A DNA stretch of 64,000 nucleotides. It comes from an uncultured Prevotellaceae bacterium. Lineage in GTDB: Bacteria; Bacteroidota; Bacteroidia; Bacteroidales; Bacteroidaceae. Both the position numbers and the translations under genes were made by a program. A model generated the notes under the pieces. It searched no databases and was not told the origin of the DNA. It worked only from the letters and a program-made list of their open reading frames with translations. Location: assembly GCA_900320585.1 (NCBI GenBank), contig ONSV01000001.1:1-64000 (forward strand), in the 5' to 3' direction. Within the stretch, counting starts at the first letter, position 1. Each line of letters opens with the position of its first letter. Positions 45,124 to 53,138 of the stretch are shown in pieces.

Positions 45124-46431
45124 CTATCTCACTCGCTCAATGTGGGCGCCAAGTTGGCGTAGGCGGTTCTCGATGTCCTGATAGCCACGGTCTATCTGCT
45201 CGATGTTGGCGATGCGGCTCGTGCCATTGGCACTGAGGGCGGCGATGAGCAGGGCTATGCCGGCGCGGATGTCGGGACTGGTCATGCGGCCTGCCCGCAA
45301 CTGTATCTTGTGGTCGTGGCCCACCACCACGGCGCGGTGAGGGTCGCAAAGGATGATCTGCGCGCCCATGTCGATGAGCTTGTCGACGAAGAAGAGGCGG
45401 CTCTCAAACATCTTCTGGTGGATGAGCACGCTGCCCTTGGCTTGGGTGGCCACCACCAGGAGCACCGAGATGAGGTCGGGGGTGAGGCCTGGCCAGGGGG
45501 CATCGGCGATGGTCATGATGGTGCCGTCAATGAACGAGTCTACCTCATAGGTGTCGTGATGGGGGATGAAGAGGTCGTTGCCATGAGCCTCCACGCTCAC
45601 GCCCAGGCGGCGGAACATCTCGGGGATGATGCCGAGATGCTGGAGCGACACGTCCTTGATGGTGATGCCGTCGCCCACCATGGCGGCCATGCCGATGAAC
45701 GAGCCCACCTCGATCATGTCGGGCTGGATGGTGTGGGTGGTGCCATGGAGCTTCTCCACACCCACGATGGTGAGCAGGTTGGAGGCGATGCCGCTGATGC
45801 ACGCGCCCATGTTGTTGAGCATATGGCACAACTGCTGGATATAGGGCTCGCAGGCGGCATTGTAGATGGTGGTGGTGCCCTCGGCGAAGACCGAGGCCAT
45901 GATGATGTTGGCGGTGCCGGTGACTGATGCCTCGTCGAGCAGCATATGGCAGCCTTTCAGCTTGTCGGCCCTCAGCTCAAACACGTCGCGGCCGTCGATG
46001 CGGTCGAAACTGGCGCCCAGGTAGCCGAAACCCAGGAAGTGGGTGTCGAGACGGCGACGGCCTATCTTGTCGCCACCGGGCTTGGCAACCACGGCACGGT
46101 GGAAGCGCGAGAGCAGCGGACCAATCATCAGCACGCTGCCGCGGAGTGATGAGCATTTCTTCACGAACTCATCGCTCTCCAGGTAGTCGAGATGTAGGTC
46201 GTTGGCCTGGAACGTGAAATCGCCAGGGGCATTCTTGCTCACTTTCACGCCCATGTCGAGGAGCAGCATAATCAGGTTGTTCACATCAAGGATGTCGGGG
46301 ATATTCTTGATGCGCACCTCCTCGTCGGTAAGCAGGCAGGCGCTGATCACTTGCAGCGCCTCGTTCTTGGCTCCCTGGGGGGTAATGGTGCCACGCAAAG
46401 GGTGGCCGCCCTCTATGATAAACGACTGCAT
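45124..46431 (-). CDS. murA: UDP-N-acetylglucosamine 1-carboxyvinyltransferase, with aspartate at the fosfomycin-target position
   Basis: First committed step of peptidoglycan synthesis: moves enolpyruvate from PEP to UDP-GlcNAc. The 435-residue protein matches MurA along its length (GGHPLRGTITPQGAKNEALQ at the N-terminus; later SFIGMAAMVGDGITIKDV). The active-site loop reads AKPGGDKIGRRRLDTH: where E. coli MurA has cysteine 115, this enzyme has aspartate 121. That change preserves activity in other bacteria but makes the enzyme insensitive to fosfomycin (known family property). It follows the DUF4290 gene by four bases and precedes rimM by eight. Confidence 0.95.
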   Translation of the reverse strand: MQSFIIEGGHPLRGTITPQGAKNEALQVISACLLTDEEVRIKNIPDILDVNNLIMLLLDMGVKVSKNAPGDFTFQANDLHLDYLESDEFVKKCSSLRGSVLMIGPLLSRFHRAVVAKPGGDKIGRRRLDTHFLGFGYLGASFDRIDGRDVFELRADKLKGCHMLLDEASVTGTANIIMASVFAEGTTTIYNAACEPYIQQLCHMLNNMGACISGIASNLLTIVGVEKLHGTTHTIQPDMIEVGSFIGMAAMVGDGITIKDVSLQHLGIIPEMFRRLGVSVEAHGNDLFIPHHDTYEVDSFIDGTIMTIADAPWPGLTPDLISVLLVVATQAKGSVLIHQKMFESRLFFVDKLIDMGAQIILCDPHRAVVVGHDHKIQLRAGRMTSPDIRAGIALLIAALSANGTSRIANIEQIDRGYQDIENRLRQLGAHIERVR

Positions 46432-46435
46432 GTGG

Positions 46436-47032
46436 CTATTTCTTCTTCTTGCGTTTCTCGTTGAACTCTCTCTCGTTGATCTTCTCGAAAGTGAATTTCT
46501 TCAGGTCGAGCTGTATCACTCCGTCGGTGAAGCGGGCAAGGTCGGAGGCCACCTTCTCGTCGTCGGCAGAGCCATGGCTCCACTGGTAAAGGCTGCGCTT
46601 CATGTGGTTGGCGGTGATGCGCACCAACTCGTCGCGCTCGGCACCGGCAGGCATCGTCTTGAGTTTCTCAAACACCTCGAACATCATGTTGCCATAGTGG
46701 CGAACGGGTATGTCGCGCATGGGGTAGGCCAGAGGCTCGGGCTTCGTGGCGATGACGGCGGCCATGCTCACATCGTAAGGGTAGTCGATGTCGAGCTGGA
46801 ACCCGCTCATCAAGGCCAGGTGGTCCCACAGCTTCTGCTTGTGGTTGGCACTGTCGCCACTCTGCGGCACCATGCGTTCCATGACGGCAATGATGGTCTC
46901 TGCACAGCGCTGGCGCTCCTCCTTGGTGGGGAGCGAGATGGCATGTTCAACCATCTTCTGCACCTCGCGGCCGTATTCGGGCAGCACGAGCTTGTCGCGC
47001 TGGGTGTTGTAGTCTAATCCTTCTATGTTCAT
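46436..47032 (-). CDS. DUF4290 protein, Bacteroidetes-specific, unknown function
   Basis: A 198-residue cytoplasmic protein that I recognise as the DUF4290 family, seen almost only in Bacteroidetes next to murA. It begins MNIEGLDYNTQRDKLVLPEY, has a helix-rich middle with the motif HGSADDEKVASDLARF near the end, and closes with a lysine-rich tail (EFNEKRKKKK). Start 47032 matches family members; the open frame before it is unrelated. It lies between tsaB and murA. No enzymatic motif is visible. Conservation of context suggests a part in cell-wall synthesis or its control, which is inference only. Confidence 0.85.
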   Translation of the reverse strand: MNIEGLDYNTQRDKLVLPEYGREVQKMVEHAISLPTKEERQRCAETIIAVMERMVPQSGDSANHKQKLWDHLALMSGFQLDIDYPYDVSMAAVIATKPEPLAYPMRDIPVRHYGNMMFEVFEKLKTMPAGAERDELVRITANHMKRSLYQWSHGSADDEKVASDLARFTDGVIQLDLKKFTFEKINEREFNEKRKKKK

Positions 47033-47072
47033 TTTGATCGTTGATTTCGTTGTTGGCTTGGGCACAGGGTGC

Positions 47073-47762
47073 CTAAAGCAGTTTCTTGGGGGTCTTGGCC
47101 ACAAAGTCCTTCAGGTAGAAGGGGGTGAAGTAGGCCACGTCTTCATATTGCCCGAGGGCGATGCGCTTCTCTGCCAGCGGAAACATGTATTTGGCCAGGG
47201 GCTTCTTCCCGTTCAGCAGACGGGCATTGGGATGGTTGATGGTCTCCATGCACTTGGCCGCCCCGTTGCCAAAGAAGTAGACGGGGTGCTGGTCGAGCCA
47301 CTCCTTGTAGGTGAGCCCGTCGACAACGTCGGCCTGGGTGCCACGCACCTCGCGGAGGGCACGGCTGTAGATGGCGGAGTAGACCTCCATGCGCCGGGCG
47401 TCGATCATCGGACAGAGCAGGGCGTCGTCTTCCAGCTCTTCGGAGAGCAGCACGGGCACGCAGAGCAACTCGAGCGTGGGGATGGAGATGAGACGCAGGT
47501 CGCGGCCATAACATATGCCCTTGGCCATCGACACGCCAATGCGGAGACCTGTGTATGAGCCGGGGCCACAACTCACTGCCACGGCATCGAAGGGGATGGC
47601 GTGGTTGTCGGTGAAAGAGAGGGCCTCGTCGACGAATGAGCCCAGACGCTCGGCATGGTTATGGCCTTCCAACTCTTCCTTGTGGAAGATGCAGGCACCA
47701 TCCTGACTCACAGCCACAGAGCATGCGTCGGTGCTAGTGTCGATATTCAATATACAAGACAT
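47073..47762 (-). CDS. tsaB: tRNA threonylcarbamoyladenosine biosynthesis protein TsaB
   Basis: A partner of TsaD and TsaE in making the t6A base next to the anticodon of ANN-reading tRNAs. The 229-residue protein has an ASKHA-type fold: it begins MSCILNIDTSTDACSVAVSQ, then the conserved FDAVAVSCGPGSYTGLRIGVSMAKG, PTLELLCV and IDARRMEVYSAIY. It is the first gene of the minus-strand run; a -7 element lies 40 bases upstream. The start at 47762 is the family start; extra upstream residues are not conserved. Confidence 0.94.
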   Translation of the reverse strand: MSCILNIDTSTDACSVAVSQDGACIFHKEELEGHNHAERLGSFVDEALSFTDNHAIPFDAVAVSCGPGSYTGLRIGVSMAKGICYGRDLRLISIPTLELLCVPVLLSEELEDDALLCPMIDARRMEVYSAIYSRALREVRGTQADVVDGLTYKEWLDQHPVYFFGNGAAKCMETINHPNARLLNGKKPLAKYMFPLAEKRIALGQYEDVAYFTPFYLKDFVAKTPKKLL

Positions 47763-47801
47763 CTCGTGGAAATTATCTTTCTTACCTAAATAAATAAAGT
47801 G

Positions 47802-47839
47802 CAAAAATACTGATTTTTCCGCAGAAATGTGTATTTTTG
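47802..47839. promoter_or_regulatory. divergent -7 elements between tsaB and yicC
   Basis: TATTTTTG on the minus strand (47802-47809), 40 bases before tsaB, and TATTTTTG on the plus strand (47832-47839), 85 bases before yicC. Neither has a perfect -33, so they may depend on other factors or be weak. Confidence 0.45.
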
Positions 47840-47923
47840 CATAAATTTCTATTGCGCTTGGCAGATTTTAAGGTTTCCTTTGCACTGCATGGCAATTATT
47901 TTGCAAATATTAAAATTTAGAAG

Positions 47924-48799
47924 ATGATACAATCGATGACCGGCTACGGAAAAACAGTCGTGGCCTATAAGGAGAAGAAAATCCATGTCGAGGTGAAGTC
48001 GCTCAACAGCAAGTCGCTCGACCTCTCCACACGTATCTCACCGCTCTATAGGGAGAAGGAGATGGAAATCAGGCAGAAAATCGCCAAGGCGCTGATAAGA
48101 GGGAAAATCGATTTCTCCATTTGGATTGAAAAGGAGGCGGGTACCGATGCCACGCCCATCAATACGCTGCTTGTCGAAAACTACTATAGGCAAATCAAGG
48201 AGATTGCCGGGAAGACGGGTATTCCCGAGCCTGCCGACTGGTTCTACACCCTTCTCCGACTGCCCGACGTGACCACCAAGACCGAGGTCGAGGTGCTCGA
48301 CGACGAGGAGTGGGAGGTGGCATGCTCTGCCGTCGACGACGCCTTGGCGCAGCTCGTGGAGTTCCGCAAGCAGGAGGGTGCCGCCCTGGAGCGGAAATTC
48401 CAGGCCATCATCGATACCATAGCCCAGTTGCTGGCCGATATCGAACCCTATGAGAAGTCGAGGGTCGAGAAAATCAGGGCACGCATCATCGATGGCTTGT
48501 CGGCCATCCCCGAGGTGGAATACGACAAGAACCGGATGGAGCAGGAACTCATATACTATATCGAGAAGCTGGACATCAGCGAGGAGAAACAGCGCCTGGC
48601 CAACCACCTGGAGTATTTCCGCCAGACGATGGCCGAGGAGCAGAGCCAGGGCAAGAAACTGGGATTCATCGCCCAGGAAATGGGGCGCGAGATCAATACC
48701 ACGGGCTCGAAGAGCAACCAGGCCGAGATGCAGAACATCGTGGTGAGGATGAAGGACCAGCTCGAGCAAATCAAGGAGCAGGTGCTCAATGTGCTGTAG
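47924..48799 (+). CDS. yicC: YicC/YloC-family endoribonuclease
   Basis: A 291-residue cytoplasmic protein of the YicC/YloC family, which in E. coli acts as an endoribonuclease on small RNAs. The conserved N-terminus MIQSMTGYGKTV and the C-terminal DUF1732 region with LGFIAQEMGREINTTGSKSN and EMQNIVVRMKDQLEQIKEQ are clear. In many Bacteroidetes yicC, gmk and nadD form one operon; here yicC is separated from gmk by an opposed ATPase gene. The start is fixed by the MTGYG motif near the N-terminus. Confidence 0.93.
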   Translation: MIQSMTGYGKTVVAYKEKKIHVEVKSLNSKSLDLSTRISPLYREKEMEIRQKIAKALIRGKIDFSIWIEKEAGTDATPINTLLVENYYRQIKEIAGKTGIPEPADWFYTLLRLPDVTTKTEVEVLDDEEWEVACSAVDDALAQLVEFRKQEGAALERKFQAIIDTIAQLLADIEPYEKSRVEKIRARIIDGLSAIPEVEYDKNRMEQELIYYIEKLDISEEKQRLANHLEYFRQTMAEEQSQGKKLGFIAQEMGREINTTGSKSNQAEMQNIVVRMKDQLEQIKEQVLNVL

Positions 48800-48839
48800 G
48801 GTGACTTGTCATCAGGGAAATTGCTGGGGAAGGCTGGAT

Positions 48840-49979
48840 TCAGAACCGCCTCGATTTCATCCAGAGCGACAGTAACGGGTCGGATATGGAATAGAATCCT
48901 TCCTTACGTGTGATAAGGTCATAATCGAGCAATTTCTTTGCCGCGGCTTGAATGGCACTTGCCGATTTTAGACTATGGCGTTTGATGAATTTGGAGGTGG
49001 TGATTCCCTTAATAGGCTCCTTTTCTTTATTGAGGGCGTAGAGCAGTTCTTTTTGTGTCTCAGTGACAAAGGCAAGCTGCTCGCGGAATCTTGGGTCACA
49101 TTCCTCGATATAGTTGTTGATGATTTTTTCTATGGTAGGGAGGTCGCACCGCTCACCTTGGGGAGTCATATTGAAGGATTCTTTCATTATGCGCTGTAGA
49201 TAGAGCGTTACACCTGAGAAAATGTCGTATACACGGTGGATTGCCTCACGCTCGATGTCTTTGCCATTGGCGTGGAAATGGTGTGCTACAAATTCTTCGT
49301 AGATGGGTTCTTCGATGGGAGAAAGCACAATCGAGCGCGCACTCATGTAGAAAGGTCTCTTCTCAGAGAAAAACATTTCTTCCATAAGCCTGCGCTGGCT
49401 ACCTGAGAAAATGAAATTGGCATTGTTCAGATTCTGAATATGGGAGCGCAGAAGTGCTTCCACGTTTTTTTCCGGATATTTGGTGATTTGTTGGAATTCG
49501 TCAAATACAATCACACAACGCTTGTCGGCATTGTCTATCACCTGGAATATCTCCTTGAGCGTATAATCGGGACGAGAGATATCTCCTAACTTGATATCGA
49601 AAGTGGGTGTATTTTGTATGGGGTCGAAACCAAAACTGGCACTTAACGAACGCAAACTACTGGTAAAGAGTTTCATCATCTTGGCACTCCGGGTGGCGAT
49701 AGTGTCGAAGACAACAGCTCCAAATAATTGGATGAATTCACGGAAAGTGGAGGTGTGAAGAATGTCTATGGTAAGGGTGATATGGTTGTGGGCAATCTCC
49801 TTTTTCTCAAAACAGTGGTCTATCAATTTCGATTTGCCCATCCTGCGCTGAGACATCAGCACAATGTTTTCCTGACTAGTCAGGTTTTGGATAACCTGCC
49901 TTGTCTCTTCTTGGCGGTCGCAGAAATATGCAGCGGGAATCTTGCCCGAAACAATGAAAGGGTTGATATTTGTTGTCAT
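48840..49979 (-). CDS. AAA-type ATPase (archaeal-ATPase/STAND-like) inserted between yicC and gmk
   Basis: A 379-residue protein with a single ATPase domain: Walker A SQRRMGKSKLI, a variant of the loop typical of the 'archaeal ATPase' family, Walker B CVIVFDEFQQITKY, and a sensor region IFSGSQRRLM. The C-terminal half has a winged-helix-like fold (about 310-379) ending in a DPLLSLWMKSRRF block, as in the family. It is cytoplasmic. Such proteins are common single accessory genes; no cellular role is established. It points against yicC and away from gmk, with more A/T-ending codons than both, and its promoter has a 14-bp tandem repeat. It may have been acquired. Confidence 0.8.
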   Translation of the reverse strand: MTTNINPFIVSGKIPAAYFCDRQEETRQVIQNLTSQENIVLMSQRRMGKSKLIDHCFEKKEIAHNHITLTIDILHTSTFREFIQLFGAVVFDTIATRSAKMMKLFTSSLRSLSASFGFDPIQNTPTFDIKLGDISRPDYTLKEIFQVIDNADKRCVIVFDEFQQITKYPEKNVEALLRSHIQNLNNANFIFSGSQRRLMEEMFFSEKRPFYMSARSIVLSPIEEPIYEEFVAHHFHANGKDIEREAIHRVYDIFSGVTLYLQRIMKESFNMTPQGERCDLPTIEKIINNYIEECDPRFREQLAFVTETQKELLYALNKEKEPIKGITTSKFIKRHSLKSASAIQAAAKKLLDYDLITRKEGFYSISDPLLSLWMKSRRF

Positions 49980-50004
49980 GGGGTTAAGGGTTGGTTGTCG
50001 ACTG

Positions 50005-50012
50005 CGAATATA
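50005..50012 (-). promoter_or_regulatory. -7 element of the ATPase gene
   Basis: TATATTCG on the minus strand, one base off the -7 consensus, 26 bases before the ATG. The -33 position falls inside the tandem repeat, so binding there could control the promoter. Confidence 0.4.
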
Positions 50013-50024
50013 AGTATTTTTTTT

Positions 50025-50052
50025 ATTCTAGAAAAATTATTCTAGAAAAATT
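50025..50052. repeat. two perfect 14-bp tandem repeats in the ATPase promoter
   Basis: ATTCTAGAAAAATT at 50025-50038 and again at 50039-50052. Each carries the 8-bp palindrome TTCTAGAA. They cover the expected -33 region of the ATPase promoter. The rest of the 239-base gap 49980-50218 is AT-rich and holds a -7 element for gmk. Confidence 0.8.
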
Positions 50053-50131
50053 ATTTTTTTTGAATAAATTTTTGAGGCTCCGTTTTCATGAAAAACCCGG
50101 AGGAATCTGATGACAATTAGAAAAATTGTTT

Positions 50132-50139
50132 TAATTTTG
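50132..50139 (+). promoter_or_regulatory. -7 element of gmk
   Basis: TAATTTTG, 79 bases before the gmk ATG; no clear -33. It would restore transcription of gmk-nadD downstream of the inserted ATPase gene. Confidence 0.4.
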
Positions 50140-50218
50140 TGTGCTGATAGTTGATGGGCATCATTTACCCAAAGATGCCTTCATATATCGATTCCTGTAA
50201 CGAAACAACGCCAAGCAA

Positions 50219-50821
50219 ATGAATAGGAAAAAGAACATTAGCGATGCCCGGAAAGGGGCTTTTATCATTGTCTCGGCCCCCAGTGGGTCGGGGAAGAGCA
50301 CCATCATCAAATGGCTGATGGACAACCATCCCGAGCTGAACCTCTATTTCTCGGTGAGCTGCACCAGCCGCCCGCCAAGGGGCAGCGAGCAGAATGGGGT
50401 GGAGTATTTCTTCCTGTCGCCCGAGGAATTCCGCGAGCGCATCGCCAACGACGAGTTCCTGGAGTATGAGGAGGTCTATGCCGACCGCTTCTATGGCACG
50501 CTCAAGGCGCAGGTAGAGCAGCAGGCCGAGAACGGACAGAATGTGGTGTTCGATGTCGACGTGAAGGGTGGATGCAACATCAAGAAGTATTATGGCGACA
50601 GGGCATTGAGCCTTTTCATACAGCCTCCTTCGGTCGAGGCACTGCGCGAGCGCCTGGTGAACAGGGGCACCGATACCCCCGAGGTGATAGAGAGCCGTTT
50701 GGCCAAGGCTGAGTATGAGATGACGTTCGCTCCGCAGTTCGACCATGTGGTGGTGAACGATGTGCTCGAGGTGGCCGAGGCCGAGGCTTTGCAAATCATC
50801 AAGTCTTTTCTTGGGGCTTAA
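50219..50821 (+). CDS. gmk: guanylate kinase
   Basis: Phosphorylates GMP to GDP in the cytoplasm. The 200-residue protein carries the P-loop APSGSGKST, the GMP-binding regions FSVSCTSRPPRGSEQNG and YFFLSPEEF, EFLEYEEVYADRFYGT, and VVFDVDVKGG. The C-terminal RxxxR region is in LVNRGTDTPEVIESRL. The start is at 50219, giving a short charged N-terminal extension. nadD begins 10 bases after its stop codon. Confidence 0.97.
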   Translation: MNRKKNISDARKGAFIIVSAPSGSGKSTIIKWLMDNHPELNLYFSVSCTSRPPRGSEQNGVEYFFLSPEEFRERIANDEFLEYEEVYADRFYGTLKAQVEQQAENGQNVVFDVDVKGGCNIKKYYGDRALSLFIQPPSVEALRERLVNRGTDTPEVIESRLAKAEYEMTFAPQFDHVVVNDVLEVAEAEALQIIKSFLGA

Positions 50822-50831
50822 TCAAAGAGGC

Positions 50832-51440
50832 ATGGCTGGCTGCGAACGGAAAAGGAAAATCCGCACGGGCATCTTCGGTGGTACGTTCAATCCCGTACAC
50901 AACGGCCATGTGGCACTGGCGGCGCGCATCCTGAAGGCAGCGCGGCTCGATGAGGTGTGGCTCCTGCTCACTCCACAGAACCCGTGGAAGAAGGACAGCG
51001 TGCTCCTCGACGACGACCTGAGGCTTGAGATGCTGCAGGCTGCCGTGAAAGAAGAGAAAGGCTTGGTGGCGAGCGACTTCGAGTTCTCCCTGCCCAAGCC
51101 ATCCTACACATGGAACACGTTGCAGGCCTTGACAGCCACCTATCCCGACCGGCGGTTCACCCTCATTATCGGGGCCGACAACTGGGTGGGGTTCGAGCGG
51201 TGGTATGAGCATGACAAGATTCTGGCCAATCATCACATCGTGGTCTATCCCCGAAAAGGGAGCGATGTGGATGCCGCCACACTGCCCCGCAACGTGAAGC
51301 TGCTCAATACCGAGCTTTACGAGGTGAGCAGCACCGAGGTGCGTGACCGCGTGAGCCAAGGCTTGCCCATCGACCATCTGGTGCCACCTCCGGTGGCCAC
51401 CCTCATCTCCCAAAAAGGCTATTACCTCCCCAGCCCATAG
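50832..51440 (+). CDS. nadD: nicotinate-nucleotide adenylyltransferase
   Basis: Joins nicotinate mononucleotide with ATP to make deamido-NAD, in the NAD pathway. The 202-residue protein has the nucleotidyltransferase signature GIFGGTFNPVHNGHVALA (with HxGH as NGH), the substrate block LLTPQNPWKK, the region IIGADNWVGFERW, and SSTEVRDRV near the C-terminus. It ends KGYYLPSP. The start at 50832 puts the signature about 13 residues in, as usual; earlier in-frame residues overlap gmk. Its last codons and stop lie within a 9-bp minisatellite. Confidence 0.94.
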   Translation: MAGCERKRKIRTGIFGGTFNPVHNGHVALAARILKAARLDEVWLLLTPQNPWKKDSVLLDDDLRLEMLQAAVKEEKGLVASDFEFSLPKPSYTWNTLQALTATYPDRRFTLIIGADNWVGFERWYEHDKILANHHIVVYPRKGSDVDAATLPRNVKLLNTELYEVSSTEVRDRVSQGLPIDHLVPPPVATLISQKGYYLPSP

Positions 51441-51531
51441 TGCCCATCAAGCCCATTATGCCCATCAAGCCCATTATGCCCATATTGCCCATATAGCCCA
51501 TTATGCCCACAATGCCCATATAGCCCATCAC
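51433..51531 (+). repeat. 9-bp minisatellite GCCCATNNN, 11 units, overlapping the nadD stop codon
   Basis: Eleven consecutive 9-base units, ten beginning GCCCAT and one GCCCAC; the variable three bases are mostly CAA, TAT, ATA or ATT, with higher-order alternation of CAA and TAT units at the left. The first unit includes the nadD TAG at 51438-51440. Slippage could change copy number. Confidence 0.9.
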
Positions 51532-51542
51532 CCCCCCATAAA

Positions 51543-51581
51543 AAAAGCCATCCCCAGGAATTTTCCCAGGGATGGTTTTTT
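51543..51581. terminator. bidirectional intrinsic terminator between nadD and the BACON lipoprotein gene
   Basis: Stem 51544-51554 with 51569-51579 (one G.U), A-rich on the left and T-rich on the right, so it gives a T run in both directions. It serves the two convergent genes. Confidence 0.8.
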
Positions 51582-51596
51582 ATTGATTAGCGTCGA

Positions 51597-53111
51597 TTAC
51601 TGTGCTTTCTCGTGCGAGAAGTAGATACCTCCACAGAGCTCGATGGTGCCCTTGTAGGTGTCTTTGTAACCAATCATCGTCAGCTTGTCGCCCACCTCGA
51701 TGCCGGCGGCGGCGAGGAAGTCCTTGCGGAAGTCACCCGTTGCACCGTAGCCGGGATAGCAGCCGTAAACATACAGGCGGTTGGTGCCGTCGGTAAGATA
51801 GAGGTTGCCATAAGTGGTGTCGGCGATTTCGTCGATCGTACCGGTCACCTTGTAGTAGGTGTCCTTTGAGTCGGGCTTGGCCAGGAAGTCGGCGATGCTG
51901 ATCTCGGTCACGGCATACTTCAGGTTCTCAAACGTTCCGGAAACCATCTGGGGAGTGTCTTTATAGGCTCCGCGCTGACCTACTACGGTCACGATGTCGC
52001 CCACCTTGGCACCAGCCTCAATGAAGCCTTCTGCACGGTAGACGAGCACTTTGCCCGAGTAGTCCTGCACGTAGAAGCTCTTGCCCTGCTTGTCGCTGGT
52101 GTAGAGCTCGGTGATGACACCGGTGATGCGGTATTGGGTGGTGCTTATCTCGGCATCGAGGAATCCCTCGACGGTCACCTCTACGATTGCTCCCTTCTGG
52201 CTGATGGTGGCCTCGGCAGAGTAGTTCTTCTTGCCGTCGGTGGTGTTGAAGTGCACGGTGGCACTGCGGTCGCCACCAGCATTGGGCAGGGCACGGAAGG
52301 TGACGGTGGGTGTATTGCCTACTGTGGAAGCGACAACGCCAAGCCAGCTCTTGGCCTCGGCGGGGATGTCAACGGCCACGCCTGAACCCTTGCAGGTGAG
52401 GTGGGCAACAATCTCGCCACCTTCAAGAGGCAGCTCGTCGGTCTTGACACCGGCCACGGTGAGGGAGTCGCACTTGATCAGCGACTTCTCAATCTTCACA
52501 ACGGTCACGTCTACAAGTTCCACGGTGCCGTTGTAAGTGGTCTTCGGACCCTCCACAGTAATCTGGTCGCCTACCTCGAGGCCCCAGCTGAGGAAGTTCT
52601 TGGTGCCACCCTTGGCGTCGAGCGTGCCATAGATATACAACTCGCCGGTGCCATCGTCCATGTACCAGTTGCCATAGGTGGTGTTCACGATCTTGGTCAC
52701 CGTACCGGTCACGCGGTAGGTCTTCGAGTCGGGACCAGCCAACACCTCGGCGCAGGTGGCGTTCGAGACAGTGGCAATGCCCTGGATGATGTTGATGCGC
52801 TGGGTCTTGCCTGCACAAGTGATCAGCACCTCGGCGGTGCGGCCCTCACCGGCATCGGCCGTGAAGGTGATGGTTCCGTTGCCCGAACCAGAGGCAGGCG
52901 ATACGGTGAGCCATTCGGGAACCTCTGAGACCGTCCAGTCGCCGCTGGCCTTGATGTCGATGGATGTGGAGCCACCGCTGGTGTTCAGGCTCACATACGA
53001 TTGCGACACGCGTATCTCGTCGAAGTATGTCGGGTCATTGTCGTCGGAGCAACCTGTAAACATAGCAGCAATCACTGCTACGAAGAACGGAAAGAAATAT
53101 TTGAGTTTCAT
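51597..53111 (-). CDS. surface lipoprotein with BACON and OB-fold domains
   Basis: A 504-residue lipoprotein: the signal peptide ends in lipobox FTGC. A BACON domain (about 35-115; ASGDWTVSEVPEWLTVSPAS) often binds glycans or mucin. Then come a repeat of about 85 residues with an OB-like fold (TYRVTGTVTKIVNTTYGNWY), a second weaker BACON-like segment, and two more OB-like modules (YRITGVITELYTSDKQGKSF and YKVTGTIDEIADTTYGNLYL). The first and last OB modules are near-copies. It is 27 bases downstream of the Oar-like receptor gene and so likely its partner, in place of SusD. The ligand is not known. Confidence 0.82.
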   Translation of the reverse strand: MKLKYFFPFFVAVIAAMFTGCSDDNDPTYFDEIRVSQSYVSLNTSGGSTSIDIKASGDWTVSEVPEWLTVSPASGSGNGTITFTADAGEGRTAEVLITCAGKTQRINIIQGIATVSNATCAEVLAGPDSKTYRVTGTVTKIVNTTYGNWYMDDGTGELYIYGTLDAKGGTKNFLSWGLEVGDQITVEGPKTTYNGTVELVDVTVVKIEKSLIKCDSLTVAGVKTDELPLEGGEIVAHLTCKGSGVAVDIPAEAKSWLGVVASTVGNTPTVTFRALPNAGGDRSATVHFNTTDGKKNYSAEATISQKGAIVEVTVEGFLDAEISTTQYRITGVITELYTSDKQGKSFYVQDYSGKVLVYRAEGFIEAGAKVGDIVTVVGQRGAYKDTPQMVSGTFENLKYAVTEISIADFLAKPDSKDTYYKVTGTIDEIADTTYGNLYLTDGTNRLYVYGCYPGYGATGDFRKDFLAAAGIEVGDKLTMIGYKDTYKGTIELCGGIYFSHEKAQ

Positions 53112-53138
53112 AATGGATTGATTCTTTGTTCTTTACGC

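Noticed and set aside
51433..51531. CRISPR-like repeat array
   Set aside because: The units are 9 bases with no spacers, so this is a minisatellite.
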